Under the pieces are notes generated by a model. It did no database searches, was not told the DNA's origin, and saw nothing but the letters and a program-made list of their open reading frames with translations. Made by a program: the position numbers and the translations under genes. Below are positions 23,110 through 32,040 of a stretch of DNA of 64,000 nt, piece after piece; within the stretch, counting starts at the first letter, position 1, and every line of letters begins with the position of its first letter. The stretch spans positions 248,001 through 312,000 of the forward strand of contig NZ_PPSL01000004.1 in assembly GCF_002954265.1 (NCBI RefSeq). The letters are read 5' to 3'. The DNA is from Flavipsychrobacter stenotrophus. GTDB taxonomy: Bacteria; Bacteroidota; Bacteroidia; Chitinophagales; Chitinophagaceae.

Positions 23110-23713
23110 GTGGTGGAGACGCTGTCGTCGTGAGTCCTTATCGAATGGGGCGTCTACATAATAGCCTGTGTTTACCATGCTGAAGGCTGTCAAACTGCAT
23201 AATTATCCATTTGCTTATTTTCTTTCTTTGTGCTGCCGTCCCGCAATAAGCGGGATAAACTCCGAAAGAAACAAACCTGCCTGCCGGCAGGCAGGGAAAA
23301 CGGCACTTTTGCGAACTGCTCCGCACGCAAAAGTAGCTCAGCTGCGTGCTATTGTGGTTGGCTATGCCGCTCTTCGCAAGCTCAGCCAACGCTTCTCATT
23401 GAGTATTTCAAAGAGCTACACAACGAATACGTCCGCTTGAGGTTAATCACCTCCCCGCCGAAGAGGTGGGTACTCCTCTTTCAAAAAGAGGAGCGTGTGT
23501 TATGTGCACTACAAAACGAATACGTCCCGATGAGCCGGTCAGAAACCGGCAACCGCGCGAGCGTAGAAAGATTCTACACGGAGCATAGAGGAGGCGTCTC
23601 CACAATGGGTGAGGTATAAAACGAATACGTCCCGATACTAAATTGCTTCGTTCCTCGCAATGACCTTCCGCTTTTTTTGTTATCTGAATATCTGGAATTG
23701 AGCTATTGAGCCA
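23110..23713. other. Intergenic region built from dispersed repeats
   Basis: No gene is supported. It holds the long repeat copy at 23,213-23,396, a CTCCTCTTT/AAAGAGGAG hairpin near 23,473-23,493, and AACGAATACGTCC words at 23,421, 23,514 and 23,620, the last followed by ATTGCTTCGTTCCTCGCAATG. Confidence 0.6.
23213..23396. repeat. Longer intergenic repeat with two nested mini-palindromes
   Basis: It aligns with 12,020-12,170 but is interrupted by TCCCGCAATAAGCGGGATAA (about 23,239) and by the perfect palindrome CCTGCCTGCCGGCAGGCAGG (about 23,277-23,296). The two mini-palindromes look like small mobile palindromes inserted in the larger repeat. Confidence 0.6.
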
Positions 23714-24568
23714 TTATTTTGGCAGTACATCATAATCTCTGAGGATGTCTTTCATGATGTCTTTGCGGGTTTGCATCCAATCTTTAGAGGTGTCGGAAGA
23801 AGGCATGTCGAAGTTCTGGGCGAAGAAGTAAGGGTAGTTGCGGAAGTCACTTTTGTTCATTGAGCCTTCAAGTTCCTTTACCTTCACTATCTTTTCTACA
23901 AAGCCTACTATCCAGTAGGTGGTCTTGCCATTCACTTCGCCGGTGCCGGTTTTGTAGTAGAGGTTGTAGGCAGGGGTAGCTTCCTGCAGCATCATTGTCT
24001 TTACAATACGTTGTGTACGTTCAGACATAGGCAGCTCAGCAAAGTACATTCTTTTCAGCAGTCCCATTTCTTCGTCGGCAGAGATCTTCAAGGTATTGTT
24101 GAGCCAGAAGTTGTCGATTTGGCCACCCATCTGCATGTTGCCATACTTCATGGTGTCGAGGAAGTGCTGCATACGCTTAGGGCCTACGCGGCGGGCTATT
24201 TCCTGGTAGTAGGGTACACAGCTTACCTTAAAGGCTTCGCGCATGTTCATATCCTTATCCCACTCGGGGCGGCGCACCACGCTATCCCACTTGATGACCA
24301 GCTGGTCATCTGCAGCTACAGCGGTCTCCAGGGCTACCATAGAGTTGAAAATCTTGAAGGTAGAAGCAGGTAGGAAACGCTCCAGGCATCGTGCCCTGTT
24401 GTAATAATGAACGCTCTCGTGGTTGTTATCGCGGAGTATAAAGCAGGCATTTTTAATACCCTTATTTTCAAAATATTTGCCCCAGTCTTTATGTTCTGTA
24501 ATACGAACATCTTTGCAGGAAGAAATGAAAATGGCTATAAGACAAAATGATAAAACACTGATACGCAT
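23714..24568 (-). CDS. Class D (OXA-type) beta-lactamase, lipoprotein
   Basis: 284 residues. All class D motifs are present at near-canonical positions: S69-T-F-K72 (nucleophile Ser and carboxylatable Lys), S116-C-V118, Y142-G-N144, W155 in FWL, and K206-T-G208 followed by WIVGFVE. It should hydrolyse beta-lactams by acyl-enzyme formation in the periplasm. The signal MRISVLSFCLIAIFISSC ends in a lipobox, so it is probably a lipoprotein. Start: ATG at 24,568; the frame is open upstream to 24,658 without a signal. Between two repeat-rich regions, with no mobile gene next to it. Substrate range cannot be predicted. Confidence 0.9.
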   Translation of the reverse strand: MRISVLSFCLIAIFISSCKDVRITEHKDWGKYFENKGIKNACFILRDNNHESVHYYNRARCLERFLPASTFKIFNSMVALETAVAADDQLVIKWDSVVRRPEWDKDMNMREAFKVSCVPYYQEIARRVGPKRMQHFLDTMKYGNMQMGGQIDNFWLNNTLKISADEEMGLLKRMYFAELPMSERTQRIVKTMMLQEATPAYNLYYKTGTGEVNGKTTYWIVGFVEKIVKVKELEGSMNKSDFRNYPYFFAQNFDMPSSDTSKDWMQTRKDIMKDILRDYDVLPK

Positions 24569-24721
24569 GTAAATACTGATTGAGCCGCAAAGGTAAAGAA
24601 AGAAGGCGGGTGTTTTTATTTTTTTCAATGCAGGTATATAGGTTTCAGCAATAGCCATGGTTTGACTGTGTGTAAATTGGTTTATATTTAATTGTTTAAA
24701 TCTCCTTTAGTTACTCTGGTT

Positions 24722-25738
24722 ATGGTGCGTTTGATTCTTATAATTACATTTTTTCTCTTTTTGCCTCGTATATACGCACAGCACTATACCAACCTTGCGC
24801 TGAAGGGAGGTGGTATAAGGGGTATTGCTTATATAGGTGCAGTAAAAGTTCTGGAAGAGAAAGGTATGCTTAAGGATATAGAAAAGATAGGTGGAACATC
24901 TATTGGCGCAGTGGTAGGGGTGATGATGTGCACGGGTATGACTACGGCACAGATGGAACAAAAAATGCTGGATATTGATATCTCATCGTTCAATGACGGG
25001 GAGTGGTTTTTTATAGGCGGGCAAAGGCGGTTACGTAAGCACTTTGGCTGGTATAAGGGGAAAGAGTTTGAGCGATGGGTGGGCGATATCATAAAGCAAC
25101 AGACAGGGAATGAGGCAATAACATTTATGCAGCTGCATGTGCTTGCCCAGAACAACAGGAAGTACAAGGATCCATATATCACCGCAACCAATCTTACTTT
25201 ACAACGGCTGGAAATATTTAGCTGGGAAACAAGCCCTAATATGCCTGTGCAGCTGGCGGTGAGGGCTAGCGTGTCTATACCTCTTTATTATGGTGCTGTT
25301 TGCATAGATAGTGCGGGGAGGTTAGTTGATGAAACTTCAGATGGTGGGCACTATAATGTTTATGTGGACGGTGGGCTGCTGGCCAATTATCCCGTAAGCA
25401 TATTTAATACCGAGCAGGAAAATGCTGCAGGTATCATTAATGAACATACGCTAGGCCTTAAACTGGAACGGCCTGAACAGATAGTTTACCAGGAAAGCAA
25501 TAAGGGAATTGCACCATATAATATCTATACATTCAGTAACTACATGGCGGCATTGTATAATGTTACTATGGAGCAATTGAACAAAAGGTTGTCATATGCT
25601 GAAGAACGAAAGCATACTGTTTACATAAGTACAGGGAACATCAGCCCGAGGGTGAGACATATAACTGACCTGCAAAAGAAAATACTCTTTGATAATGGAT
25701 TGAATGCTGCCAAAGAGTTTTTAGTAAATACCCATTAG
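24722..25738 (+). CDS. Patatin-like phospholipase, exported
   Basis: 338 residues. Signal peptide MVRLILIITFFLFLPRIYAQ, then the patatin signature: oxyanion hole GGGIRG (29-34), nucleophile elbow G-T-S60-I-G and the catalytic Asp in VDGGLLANYP. It is a Ser-Asp dyad lipid acyl hydrolase, probably in the periplasm or outer membrane. The C-terminus has no extra barrel domain, unlike the PlpD type. I use ATG at 24,722; a TTG at 24,692 would add ten residues before the signal. Divergent from the beta-lactamase gene with 153 bases between starts. Confidence 0.88.
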   Translation: MVRLILIITFFLFLPRIYAQHYTNLALKGGGIRGIAYIGAVKVLEEKGMLKDIEKIGGTSIGAVVGVMMCTGMTTAQMEQKMLDIDISSFNDGEWFFIGGQRRLRKHFGWYKGKEFERWVGDIIKQQTGNEAITFMQLHVLAQNNRKYKDPYITATNLTLQRLEIFSWETSPNMPVQLAVRASVSIPLYYGAVCIDSAGRLVDETSDGGHYNVYVDGGLLANYPVSIFNTEQENAAGIINEHTLGLKLERPEQIVYQESNKGIAPYNIYTFSNYMAALYNVTMEQLNKRLSYAEERKHTVYISTGNISPRVRHITDLQKKILFDNGLNAAKEFLVNTH

Positions 25739-25769
25739 CGAAATATTTCTTAAACCCAGCTGCATAAAC

Positions 25770-25855
25770 AGACATGCGATACCTTCGGCATCGTTCCACT
25801 AATTGCTAATTGATTTCTATAGACATGTTGCCTGCAGCATCATGACGTGTGGTCT
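25770..25855. repeat. Second copy of the CCTTCGGCATC repeat
   Basis: GACATGCGATACCTTCGGCATCGTTCC (module 1) and TTTCTATAGACATGTTGCCTGCAGCATCATGACG (module 2), split here as two modules, correspond to 8,505-8,605. Confidence 0.6.
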
Positions 25856-25882
25856 CAATCCCAAAGAGTCAATAACATATTC

Positions 25883-27238
25883 CTAATCCGTTAAGCTGTT
25901 TTTATAAGTTTCGGGAACTGAGGTTGCGTTGACTATGATGGCAATGATGACCAAAGCCAGCGGGTAAATGAGCCCTACAAGTGGTGCGAACATAGCACCA
26001 ACTATCAATGTCTTTTTCAATAGTTCGGTAATGAATGCTGTGGATCCGCCAATAACGCCATTGCCTATGTTGTAAGCAAAGCCCATGCTGGTGTAACGGA
26101 TGCGGGTAGGGAATAGCTCAAGCATAAAAGCACCGATAGGGCCGTATACCATTGCTGTGGCCACATTGATAAGGAGTGCCAGGCCAATGAGTTGAATGGT
26201 GGCGGTGGTGCTGATCTCGTGTACTTCTTTTAGTTCGGCGGGGTTGCCGATCTTCAGGAAGAGGTAGAAAACAATGGGTACGAGTATGGCGCTGAGGATA
26301 AGACCGGATAGCATCAGCTTTTTACGACCAAGCTTATCGCTAAGTCCGCCAAAGAACTGGAATGACGGGCCTGCAAGGAGGATGGCTGCCGCCAATACGA
26401 GGATCGCTGTATTGGGTGATAGCATTGCCGAGCGTTGCAGGAAGAAAAGGGTAACGAACTGCGAGGTCTGCATCAAAGTAGCCTGTGCGGCACAACCACC
26501 AAAGATGGCACGGAGCATGAGGGCACCATTGCCGGGTGTTTGAAATGCCTCGCTGATGGGGGCTTGCGTGGTTTTGCCTGCTGCTTTTAGTTGGGCGTAT
26601 ACGGGGCTTTCGCCTAGTTGCTTACGAGCAATGTAGCTCACCACTACCAGCACTGCGCTGAACAGAAAAGGTATACGCCAGCCATATGCGGCAAAGTCGG
26701 GGGTAGACATGAGGGCGCGGGTAGCGAAGACGGTGCAGAGGCAGACAAACAGGCCCAATGGGGCGGTGCTCTGAATAAATCCTGTATAGTAGCCGCGTTT
26801 GTTGGGTGGAGCGTGTTCGGCTACATAGATGGTAGCGCCGGTGTACTCACCACTTATGGCCAGGCCCTGCGCCAGCCGGAATACCAATAGCATAATTGGT
26901 GCCAGCCAGCCCACAGCGGCATAGCCGGGAATACAGCCAACAAGAAAGGTAGCGCCACCCATTAATAAGAGTGATACAAGGAATGATTTTTTGCGACCGG
27001 TCTTATCGCCGATAGCGCCGAAGATGAGTGAGCCAAGGGGTCTGATAAGGTATGATGATAGCACTACAGCCAGGGTTTCGAGAAACTTGGTTTCACTCTT
27101 TGGGAATAGGTTTTCGGAGAGGACAGGGGCGAGGATGATCGCCAGGAAGAGATCATACCATTCTATGAGCGTGCCTGCAGCGGCGGCTACTATTACGGTG
27201 AAGAGTTGTTTGTTGGAGGTAGTGGGGGTAGTATTCAT
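25883..27238 (-). CDS. MHS-type MFS transporter
   Basis: 451 residues with twelve predicted membrane spans. The start AAAAGTLIEWYDLFLAIILAPVL and the loop motif FGAIGDKTGRKKSF (MFS motif A) are characteristic of the metabolite:H+ symporter branch (proline/betaine, citrate, alpha-ketoglutarate carriers). A second, weaker motif A follows in GGLSDKLGRKKLML. It probably imports a small organic acid or zwitterion with protons across the inner membrane; the substrate cannot be named. Start: ATG at 27,238, which begins the soluble MNTTPTTSNKQ tail; a TTG at 27,259 is less likely. Confidence 0.9.
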   Translation of the reverse strand: MNTTPTTSNKQLFTVIVAAAAGTLIEWYDLFLAIILAPVLSENLFPKSETKFLETLAVVLSSYLIRPLGSLIFGAIGDKTGRKKSFLVSLLLMGGATFLVGCIPGYAAVGWLAPIMLLVFRLAQGLAISGEYTGATIYVAEHAPPNKRGYYTGFIQSTAPLGLFVCLCTVFATRALMSTPDFAAYGWRIPFLFSAVLVVVSYIARKQLGESPVYAQLKAAGKTTQAPISEAFQTPGNGALMLRAIFGGCAAQATLMQTSQFVTLFFLQRSAMLSPNTAILVLAAAILLAGPSFQFFGGLSDKLGRKKLMLSGLILSAILVPIVFYLFLKIGNPAELKEVHEISTTATIQLIGLALLINVATAMVYGPIGAFMLELFPTRIRYTSMGFAYNIGNGVIGGSTAFITELLKKTLIVGAMFAPLVGLIYPLALVIIAIIVNATSVPETYKNSLTD

Positions 27239-27326
27239 GAACTGGAATTGTGCAGGCAACAGCCGTGAATGAAAAATACAATAAATTTATGAGTCAACAG
27301 TTCAGATTGGCCACAGAGACAGCTAA

Positions 27327-28373
27327 TTACAGCTGCTTAGGCTTCCAGGGTAGGTCAGTGAATACTTTCTTTTTGCCGAAGAAATAGTCCATAACAATGC
27401 TGCGTTTGTAGATGCCTTCTTCATTGCGAACGGTGATCATGCGCTTACATTCACGGCGGCGGGCAAACCATTTACCTATTTGTCCGTATACGTGGAAGTG
27501 GGCTTTGAGGATGGTGAAGACCTGCTTGAATTCGCCCTTTGTTAGCAGGCGACCTGCTGCTGCACCATCCAGTATAAGACGCAGTGGGAAGAGCCAGAGC
27601 AGCTTGCTGCCTTTCTCGTTCTTTATAAGCAGTATAAGGTTGTTGCGGAAGTTGTAGTAGAGTTTTTGCGGACTACCATAGCTGATAACACTGCCGCCTA
27701 CATGGAACACAGTTGATGAACCTACATAGCCGATGCGATGCCCTGCATTCTTTAAGCGCCAGCAGAGGTCTATCTCTTCCATGTGTGCATAGAAATCGGG
27801 GTCGAGACCGCCAATGGTGTGGTACAAATCGGCACGCACTACCAGGCAACCGCCTGACGCCCAGAATACCTCGATGTTATCGTTGTACTGGCCGTGGTCT
27901 TTTTCCATATCGAAGAAGATGCGGCCGCGGCAAAACATGTAGCCATATTTGTCCATGAATGCGCCACCGGCACCAGCATATTCAAACTGCTCCCGTTCGC
28001 GCCAGTAGCGTATCTTGGGTTGACATGCTGCCATGTCGGGGTGGGCTTCCATAGCTGTGTGCAGCGGGGGAAACCAACCATCGGTAACTTCAAAATCGGA
28101 ACTAAGGAGGATGTAATATTTCGCCTTTATCTGTTTCAGCGCTTCGTAATAACCATGTGCAAAGCCGCGGTTGATAGCGATACTGACTGTCTGAACAGTT
28201 GGGAAATTGGTGTTGACGTATTGGAGGGTGTCGTCGGTAGATGCATTGTCTACGACAATTACTTCATAGCCACTTTCGGCCTGCTCTACAATTTTGGGCA
28301 AAAACAGTTCATGCCACTTAGTGCCATTGTAGCTTAGTATTACAACAGCAGTGTCCTTATGGCAAACTATCAT
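27327..28373 (-). CDS. Family 2 glycosyltransferase
   Basis: 348 residues. GT-A fold: AVVILSYNG, VIVVDNASTDDT, a DxD-like site at LLSSDFEVTDG and the acceptor-side EEIDLCWRLKNAGHRIGYV motif, all typical of GT2 enzymes such as rhamnosyl- or N-acetylglucosaminyltransferases. It is cytoplasmic or membrane-associated and transfers a sugar from an NDP-sugar to a surface polysaccharide or lipid precursor; donor and acceptor are unknown. No other glycan genes flank it. It runs towards the transporter gene with about 90 bases between them. Confidence 0.9.
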   Translation of the reverse strand: MIVCHKDTAVVILSYNGTKWHELFLPKIVEQAESGYEVIVVDNASTDDTLQYVNTNFPTVQTVSIAINRGFAHGYYEALKQIKAKYYILLSSDFEVTDGWFPPLHTAMEAHPDMAACQPKIRYWREREQFEYAGAGGAFMDKYGYMFCRGRIFFDMEKDHGQYNDNIEVFWASGGCLVVRADLYHTIGGLDPDFYAHMEEIDLCWRLKNAGHRIGYVGSSTVFHVGGSVISYGSPQKLYYNFRNNLILLIKNEKGSKLLWLFPLRLILDGAAAGRLLTKGEFKQVFTILKAHFHVYGQIGKWFARRRECKRMITVRNEEGIYKRSIVMDYFFGKKKVFTDLPWKPKQL

Positions 28374-28486
28374 AAGTCAAAATTCAACAGGGAACAGAAA
28401 ATAGAGGGCATATGACTATGAGGTCTCCTTGATGCAAAGAAAAACAGGAGGTACATGAGGCGTTGATCCTCATGTACCTGGCTTAA

Positions 28487-28705
28487 TTATTTATACTTTG
28501 GCTCGTAGAGCGTATTGTCCGGAACGGTGATGTTATCGTTCTTCTTATAGCCATGTTCGTGGAGGTTGTAACAACCTGCCCAAGCGAAAATGAAGAAACC
28601 AAAGAAGCCCAAAAGGAACAAAAAGCGCGATTTTGATGGCTTATTAAGTTCAATGTCAACCGGGTTATCCAGTTCGGTACCGTGTATGTTGTGATCAGTA
28701 GTCAT
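28487..28705 (-). CDS. Small single-span membrane protein
   Basis: 72 residues. An acidic N-terminus (MTTDHNIHGTELDNPVDIEL) is followed by one transmembrane helix (RFLFLLGFFGFFIFAWAGCY) and a short hydrophilic tail. The topology is probably N-in, C-out, but no family is recognised. It lies between the glycosyltransferase (same strand) and the divergent sensor kinase. The clear ATG and normal codon use support a real gene. Confidence 0.65.
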   Translation of the reverse strand: MTTDHNIHGTELDNPVDIELNKPSKSRFLFLLGFFGFFIFAWAGCYNLHEHGYKKNDNITVPDNTLYEPKYK

Positions 28706-28798
28706 GAATAATTGAAAATTTCCATCGCAAAAATAATAGTAATTACTTCAAAATCATAATAATTTTATCTTGCAGAGCGTTTACTTTTGAGAAATACC

Positions 28799-29938
28799 AT
28801 GCGGAAATATCTAAACAGGAAATCTATACTCGCTTTTGTAGCACTTTTCATAGTCAGCGCATCGCTTTTTTATACGAGTACGCTGGCAGAAAAACTGGCA
28901 CAAGAGGAGAAAAAGAAGGTGCAAAACCTGGCAGATGCTATAAAAACGCTCAATAAACCTACCAGCAATCAGGAAGAGACAGTATTAGCCAGCTTTATTC
29001 TTACTTCTAATAACTCCATTCCGCTGATCATTACTACTGACAAGGTACAGATAGTAGATTTTAAAAATATAGATACCACGCAAACTAAAAACACACCCAG
29101 ACTTATAAGGGATAAGCTAGGCGAGTTTAAGGAGATGCACGAACCCATAATAGCAGACTGGGGGACGGGCAGGAATTATGTTTATTATGGAGAGACGTTT
29201 TTATTGACCCAGTTGCGGTATTACCCATATGTGCAGATAGTGATCATCTTCCTTTTTCTTATAGTGGTGATCTTTGCACTGTCGGCATCTTACCGGTCTT
29301 TGCAGAACCAGGTGTGGGTGGGATTGTCTAAAGAGACTGCTCATCAGTTGGGAACGCCGCTGAGCTCTATGGAGGGGTGGCTGGAGCTGATGCGGGAAAG
29401 TGACCCGGATAGTGAGGCTGCCAAGGAAATGCAGAAAGACCTGGACAGGCTAAAGTTGGTTGCGGACAGGTTCAGCAAGGTGGGTAGTGAACCTAAGCTG
29501 CAGGAAGAGAATCTTGCAGAGCGCCTGAGCGAAATAGTGGCGTATATGCAGAAGCGTTCTCCGCTAAAGGTGGCCATATCGCTACACATAAAGGAGCGTG
29601 AGATACCGGTGAATATAAGTGGGCCATTGTTTGACTGGGTAATGGAAAACCTGATACGTAATGCGCTGGATTCTATGGAAGGCAAAGGTGCGATAGATAT
29701 TACTGTAACCAACCAGCCGCAGCAGGTAATTATAGATGTGCAGGACACGGGTAAGGGCATACCGAAGTACCAGGTAAAGAAGATCTTTAATCCCGGGTTT
29801 ACTACAAAGAAAAGAGGGTGGGGACTGGGATTGTCATTGTCAAGAAGGATCATAGAAAAGTACCATCATAGTTCCATATTTGTGAAGCAGAGCGAGGTAG
29901 GAAAGGGGACGACGTTCAGGATAGTGTTGAGGAGGTAA
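28799..29938 (+). CDS. Membrane sensor histidine kinase
   Basis: 379 residues. Transmembrane segments lie around 10-28 and 148-168, enclosing an extracytoplasmic sensor of about 120 residues. Then a HisKA-like dimerisation helix with the phospho-His in SKETAHQLGTPLSSMEGW (near residue 181) and an HATPase domain: N box ENLIRNALDSME, G1 DVQDTGKGIP, F box FNPGFTTKK and G2 RGWGLGLSLSRRI. It autophosphorylates and passes the phosphate to a response regulator, none of which is adjacent. Start: ATG at 28,799; a TTG at 28,787 is also in frame. It may be an orphan kinase. The nearest receiver protein is at 34,747. Confidence 0.9.
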   Translation: MRKYLNRKSILAFVALFIVSASLFYTSTLAEKLAQEEKKKVQNLADAIKTLNKPTSNQEETVLASFILTSNNSIPLIITTDKVQIVDFKNIDTTQTKNTPRLIRDKLGEFKEMHEPIIADWGTGRNYVYYGETFLLTQLRYYPYVQIVIIFLFLIVVIFALSASYRSLQNQVWVGLSKETAHQLGTPLSSMEGWLELMRESDPDSEAAKEMQKDLDRLKLVADRFSKVGSEPKLQEENLAERLSEIVAYMQKRSPLKVAISLHIKEREIPVNISGPLFDWVMENLIRNALDSMEGKGAIDITVTNQPQQVIIDVQDTGKGIPKYQVKKIFNPGFTTKKRGWGLGLSLSRRIIEKYHHSSIFVKQSEVGKGTTFRIVLRR

Positions 29939-29995
29939 AATAAATATTGGAGCCTATTTACGCTGGCGTATGTTTGTAATCAAAACTATGTGTGA

Positions 29996-30739
29996 ATGCG
30001 ATACTATATGTTCATAGATGAAAGCGGAGAAGCTAACATTACTAACCCAGATCCTCGTTTTAATGTATTCGTTTTATGTGGAGTAGTATTTAGTGAGGAC
30101 GGCTACAAGCATTTTGACGCAGAGGTCAAGAAGTTAAAAAATAAGTTCTTTGGAAATGAGGATATAATTTTTCATTCGTTTGAAATGAGGGGCAAAAAAG
30201 ATGCATTTAAAATTTTCCAAGACCCTACAATAATGAAAGATTTTTATAATGATATTGGAAGCATTTTCAAAACCTGCGAATATTGGGTAATTTCTTGTGT
30301 AGTCAATAAGCAAAAATATAAAGAAATATACCCATACAAAAATCATGCTTACGAAGATGCGCTCACTTTTTTATGCGAGCGAGGGATTTCGCTTCTTGGA
30401 AAGAAAAACAAACAGCATGTCCTACATCTTTGCCTTGAGAAAAGAGGGAAATGTAAAGATTCTCAGTTAAAGAAATATTACACCAATTTTATTAAATATG
30501 GTACTGAGTATATTAGTACAGACGAATTTAAAATGTGCTATCCGCGTTTGCATTTTAGAGGGAAAGACGAGAATACTAACGGATTACAGTTTGCAGATTT
30601 AATAGCTTATCCAATTGCTAGAAAGCAATTATCACCTAATTTACCTCAGCCAACATTTGATATTTTTGACGAAAAATTTTATTCAAGAGGTGGTCGAGGT
30701 AATGAATATTATGGCTTAGGGTTGAAGCATTTTCCATAA
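29996..30739 (+). CDS. DUF3800 protein, predicted nuclease
   Basis: 247 residues. It starts MRYYMFIDESGE, the first acidic motif of DUF3800, and ends with GLQFADLIAYPIARKQ, the second. The domain is thought to have an RNase H-like fold with acidic catalytic residues and is frequent in phage and defence loci; activity is not proven. The gene is clearly more AT-rich than its left neighbour and starts a three-gene insert with the beta-family and sce7726-like genes. A hairpin follows at 30,745-30,771. It could be a defence effector, inferred from family and context. Confidence 0.85.
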   Translation: MRYYMFIDESGEANITNPDPRFNVFVLCGVVFSEDGYKHFDAEVKKLKNKFFGNEDIIFHSFEMRGKKDAFKIFQDPTIMKDFYNDIGSIFKTCEYWVISCVVNKQKYKEIYPYKNHAYEDALTFLCERGISLLGKKNKQHVLHLCLEKRGKCKDSQLKKYYTNFIKYGTEYISTDEFKMCYPRLHFRGKDENTNGLQFADLIAYPIARKQLSPNLPQPTFDIFDEKFYSRGGRGNEYYGLGLKHFP

Positions 30740-30744
30740 AAGGT

Positions 30745-30771
30745 GAAGCCTCAAAAATAATTTGAGGCTTC
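30745..30771 (+). terminator. Hairpin after the DUF3800 gene
   Basis: GAAGCCTCAAA and TTTGAGGCTTC arms around AATAA, perfect over 11 bases. There is no T tract, so it may stabilise the mRNA end or terminate weakly. Confidence 0.5.
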
Positions 30772-30897
30772 CCACGGCGAGGCATACGCCAAACACGTTT
30801 TATTTCACAAAGATAATGTGTTTTGGTAAATAAAAAGATAGACTTAAACTGATCTATATTTCATAAAATTATGTGTATGTTTATGTAAACAAATCAT

Positions 30898-32040
30898 ATG
30901 AAAAAGTACTTTCCAATATTAATATCGAAGGAGGGAGAGTTAAAGGCTCTAACACATCTTTCGCAAGATGTAAAAGAAAATATATGTCCAATTATAGAGG
31001 TATTACCTGATATGTTTGCAGAAGGGCATATTGCAAAAAAGGAGAGGGAGAATGAAATTGCAAGAGGAGCCAATAAGCCTGAAAAAAAAGGACGAAAATT
31101 TGAAGACAAGTTAGTTAAAACATTAACTACACATTGGAAATTTCATGACAATCAAATATTATTGGACTTTGCTCACTGCTCAAATGTAGATGAGAAAAAA
31201 ATTGAGTCGAACAATATATTGGCTATGTTGAATGCTTTAGCTGATAAAGAATTTAATGTAATCCCTGTTATATCGTATAGGAGCAGTGAGGATTATTTAG
31301 AAGTGGCAAAAAAAATCTCAGGGGGCAATGGCAAAAAAATATGTATACGATTATCGAATGCTCTAGGAAATTTTGATGGCAATATCTCTGTTGATTCGAT
31401 GGCACAACGATTAAACAAACAAAAAGCGGATATAATACTATTATTTGACGTTGGTTTTATTGAACAGGTAACCTATGATACATACGCTACTAAAACTAAA
31501 ACACTATTAAATAGCCTTGAAGATATTAGCCAATGGTTTACGGTAATAATTGCATCTGGATCTTTTCCCGTAGATCTATCAACAATTTCGGTGAGAGAAG
31601 AACCCCATTTTCTGACTCGATACGAATGGATGCTTTGGAATGACATCCAAAACTTAGGCTTGAATTCTGATAAGATAAAATATGGGGATTATGGTATTAA
31701 GTACCCAGTTTATTCTGACGTTGCATATTCGGGAAGTATAAGCATAAAATACACTAATGTTGATAATTTTGTAATCTACAGAGGCGGGGTGACACAGGAA
31801 CATGAATTAGGACACTCTCAGTATATTATGCACGCCATAAAATTAGTTAAGAATGTAGATTGTTATTCGGGTGAAAAATTTTGTTGGGGTGATTCTCAAA
31901 TTGAAGAGTATTCTAAGAAAAACCCCAAAATAGATTTAACACAACCAAAATCTAAACAAAAACCAAAACCAGGAGGGCCGGGAACGTGGGTAGCAATTGG
32001 GCAAAATCATCACATTACTTTACTTCTTAGTTTAGTATGA
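30898..32040 (+). CDS. 'Beta family' (sce7725-like) protein
   Basis: 380 residues. The start MKKYFPILISKEGELKALTHL, the barrel-like alternation (IPVISYRSSEDYLEVAKKI, ILLFDVGFIEQ, WFTVIIASGSFPVDL) and the end GPGTWVAIGQNHHITLLL match the bacterial 'beta family' of uncharacterised proteins, known as sce7725 partners of sce7726. No catalytic motif is known with certainty. It is predicted to be cytoplasmic. Its stop abuts the stop of the sce7726-like gene on the opposite strand with no spacer. AT-rich, with DUF3800 upstream, so it probably belongs to a transferred defence-type locus. Confidence 0.8.
   Translation: MKKYFPILISKEGELKALTHLSQDVKENICPIIEVLPDMFAEGHIAKKERENEIARGANKPEKKGRKFEDKLVKTLTTHWKFHDNQILLDFAHCSNVDEKKIESNNILAMLNALADKEFNVIPVISYRSSEDYLEVAKKISGGNGKKICIRLSNALGNFDGNISVDSMAQRLNKQKADIILLFDVGFIEQVTYDTYATKTKTLLNSLEDISQWFTVIIASGSFPVDLSTISVREEPHFLTRYEWMLWNDIQNLGLNSDKIKYGDYGIKYPVYSDVAYSGSISIKYTNVDNFVIYRGGVTQEHELGHSQYIMHAIKLVKNVDCYSGEKFCWGDSQIEEYSKKNPKIDLTQPKSKQKPKPGGPGTWVAIGQNHHITLLLSLV

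Noticed and set aside
23168-23619. Open frames between PorT and beta-lactamase genes
   Set aside because: They translate the intergenic repeat family shared with 12,020-12,170.
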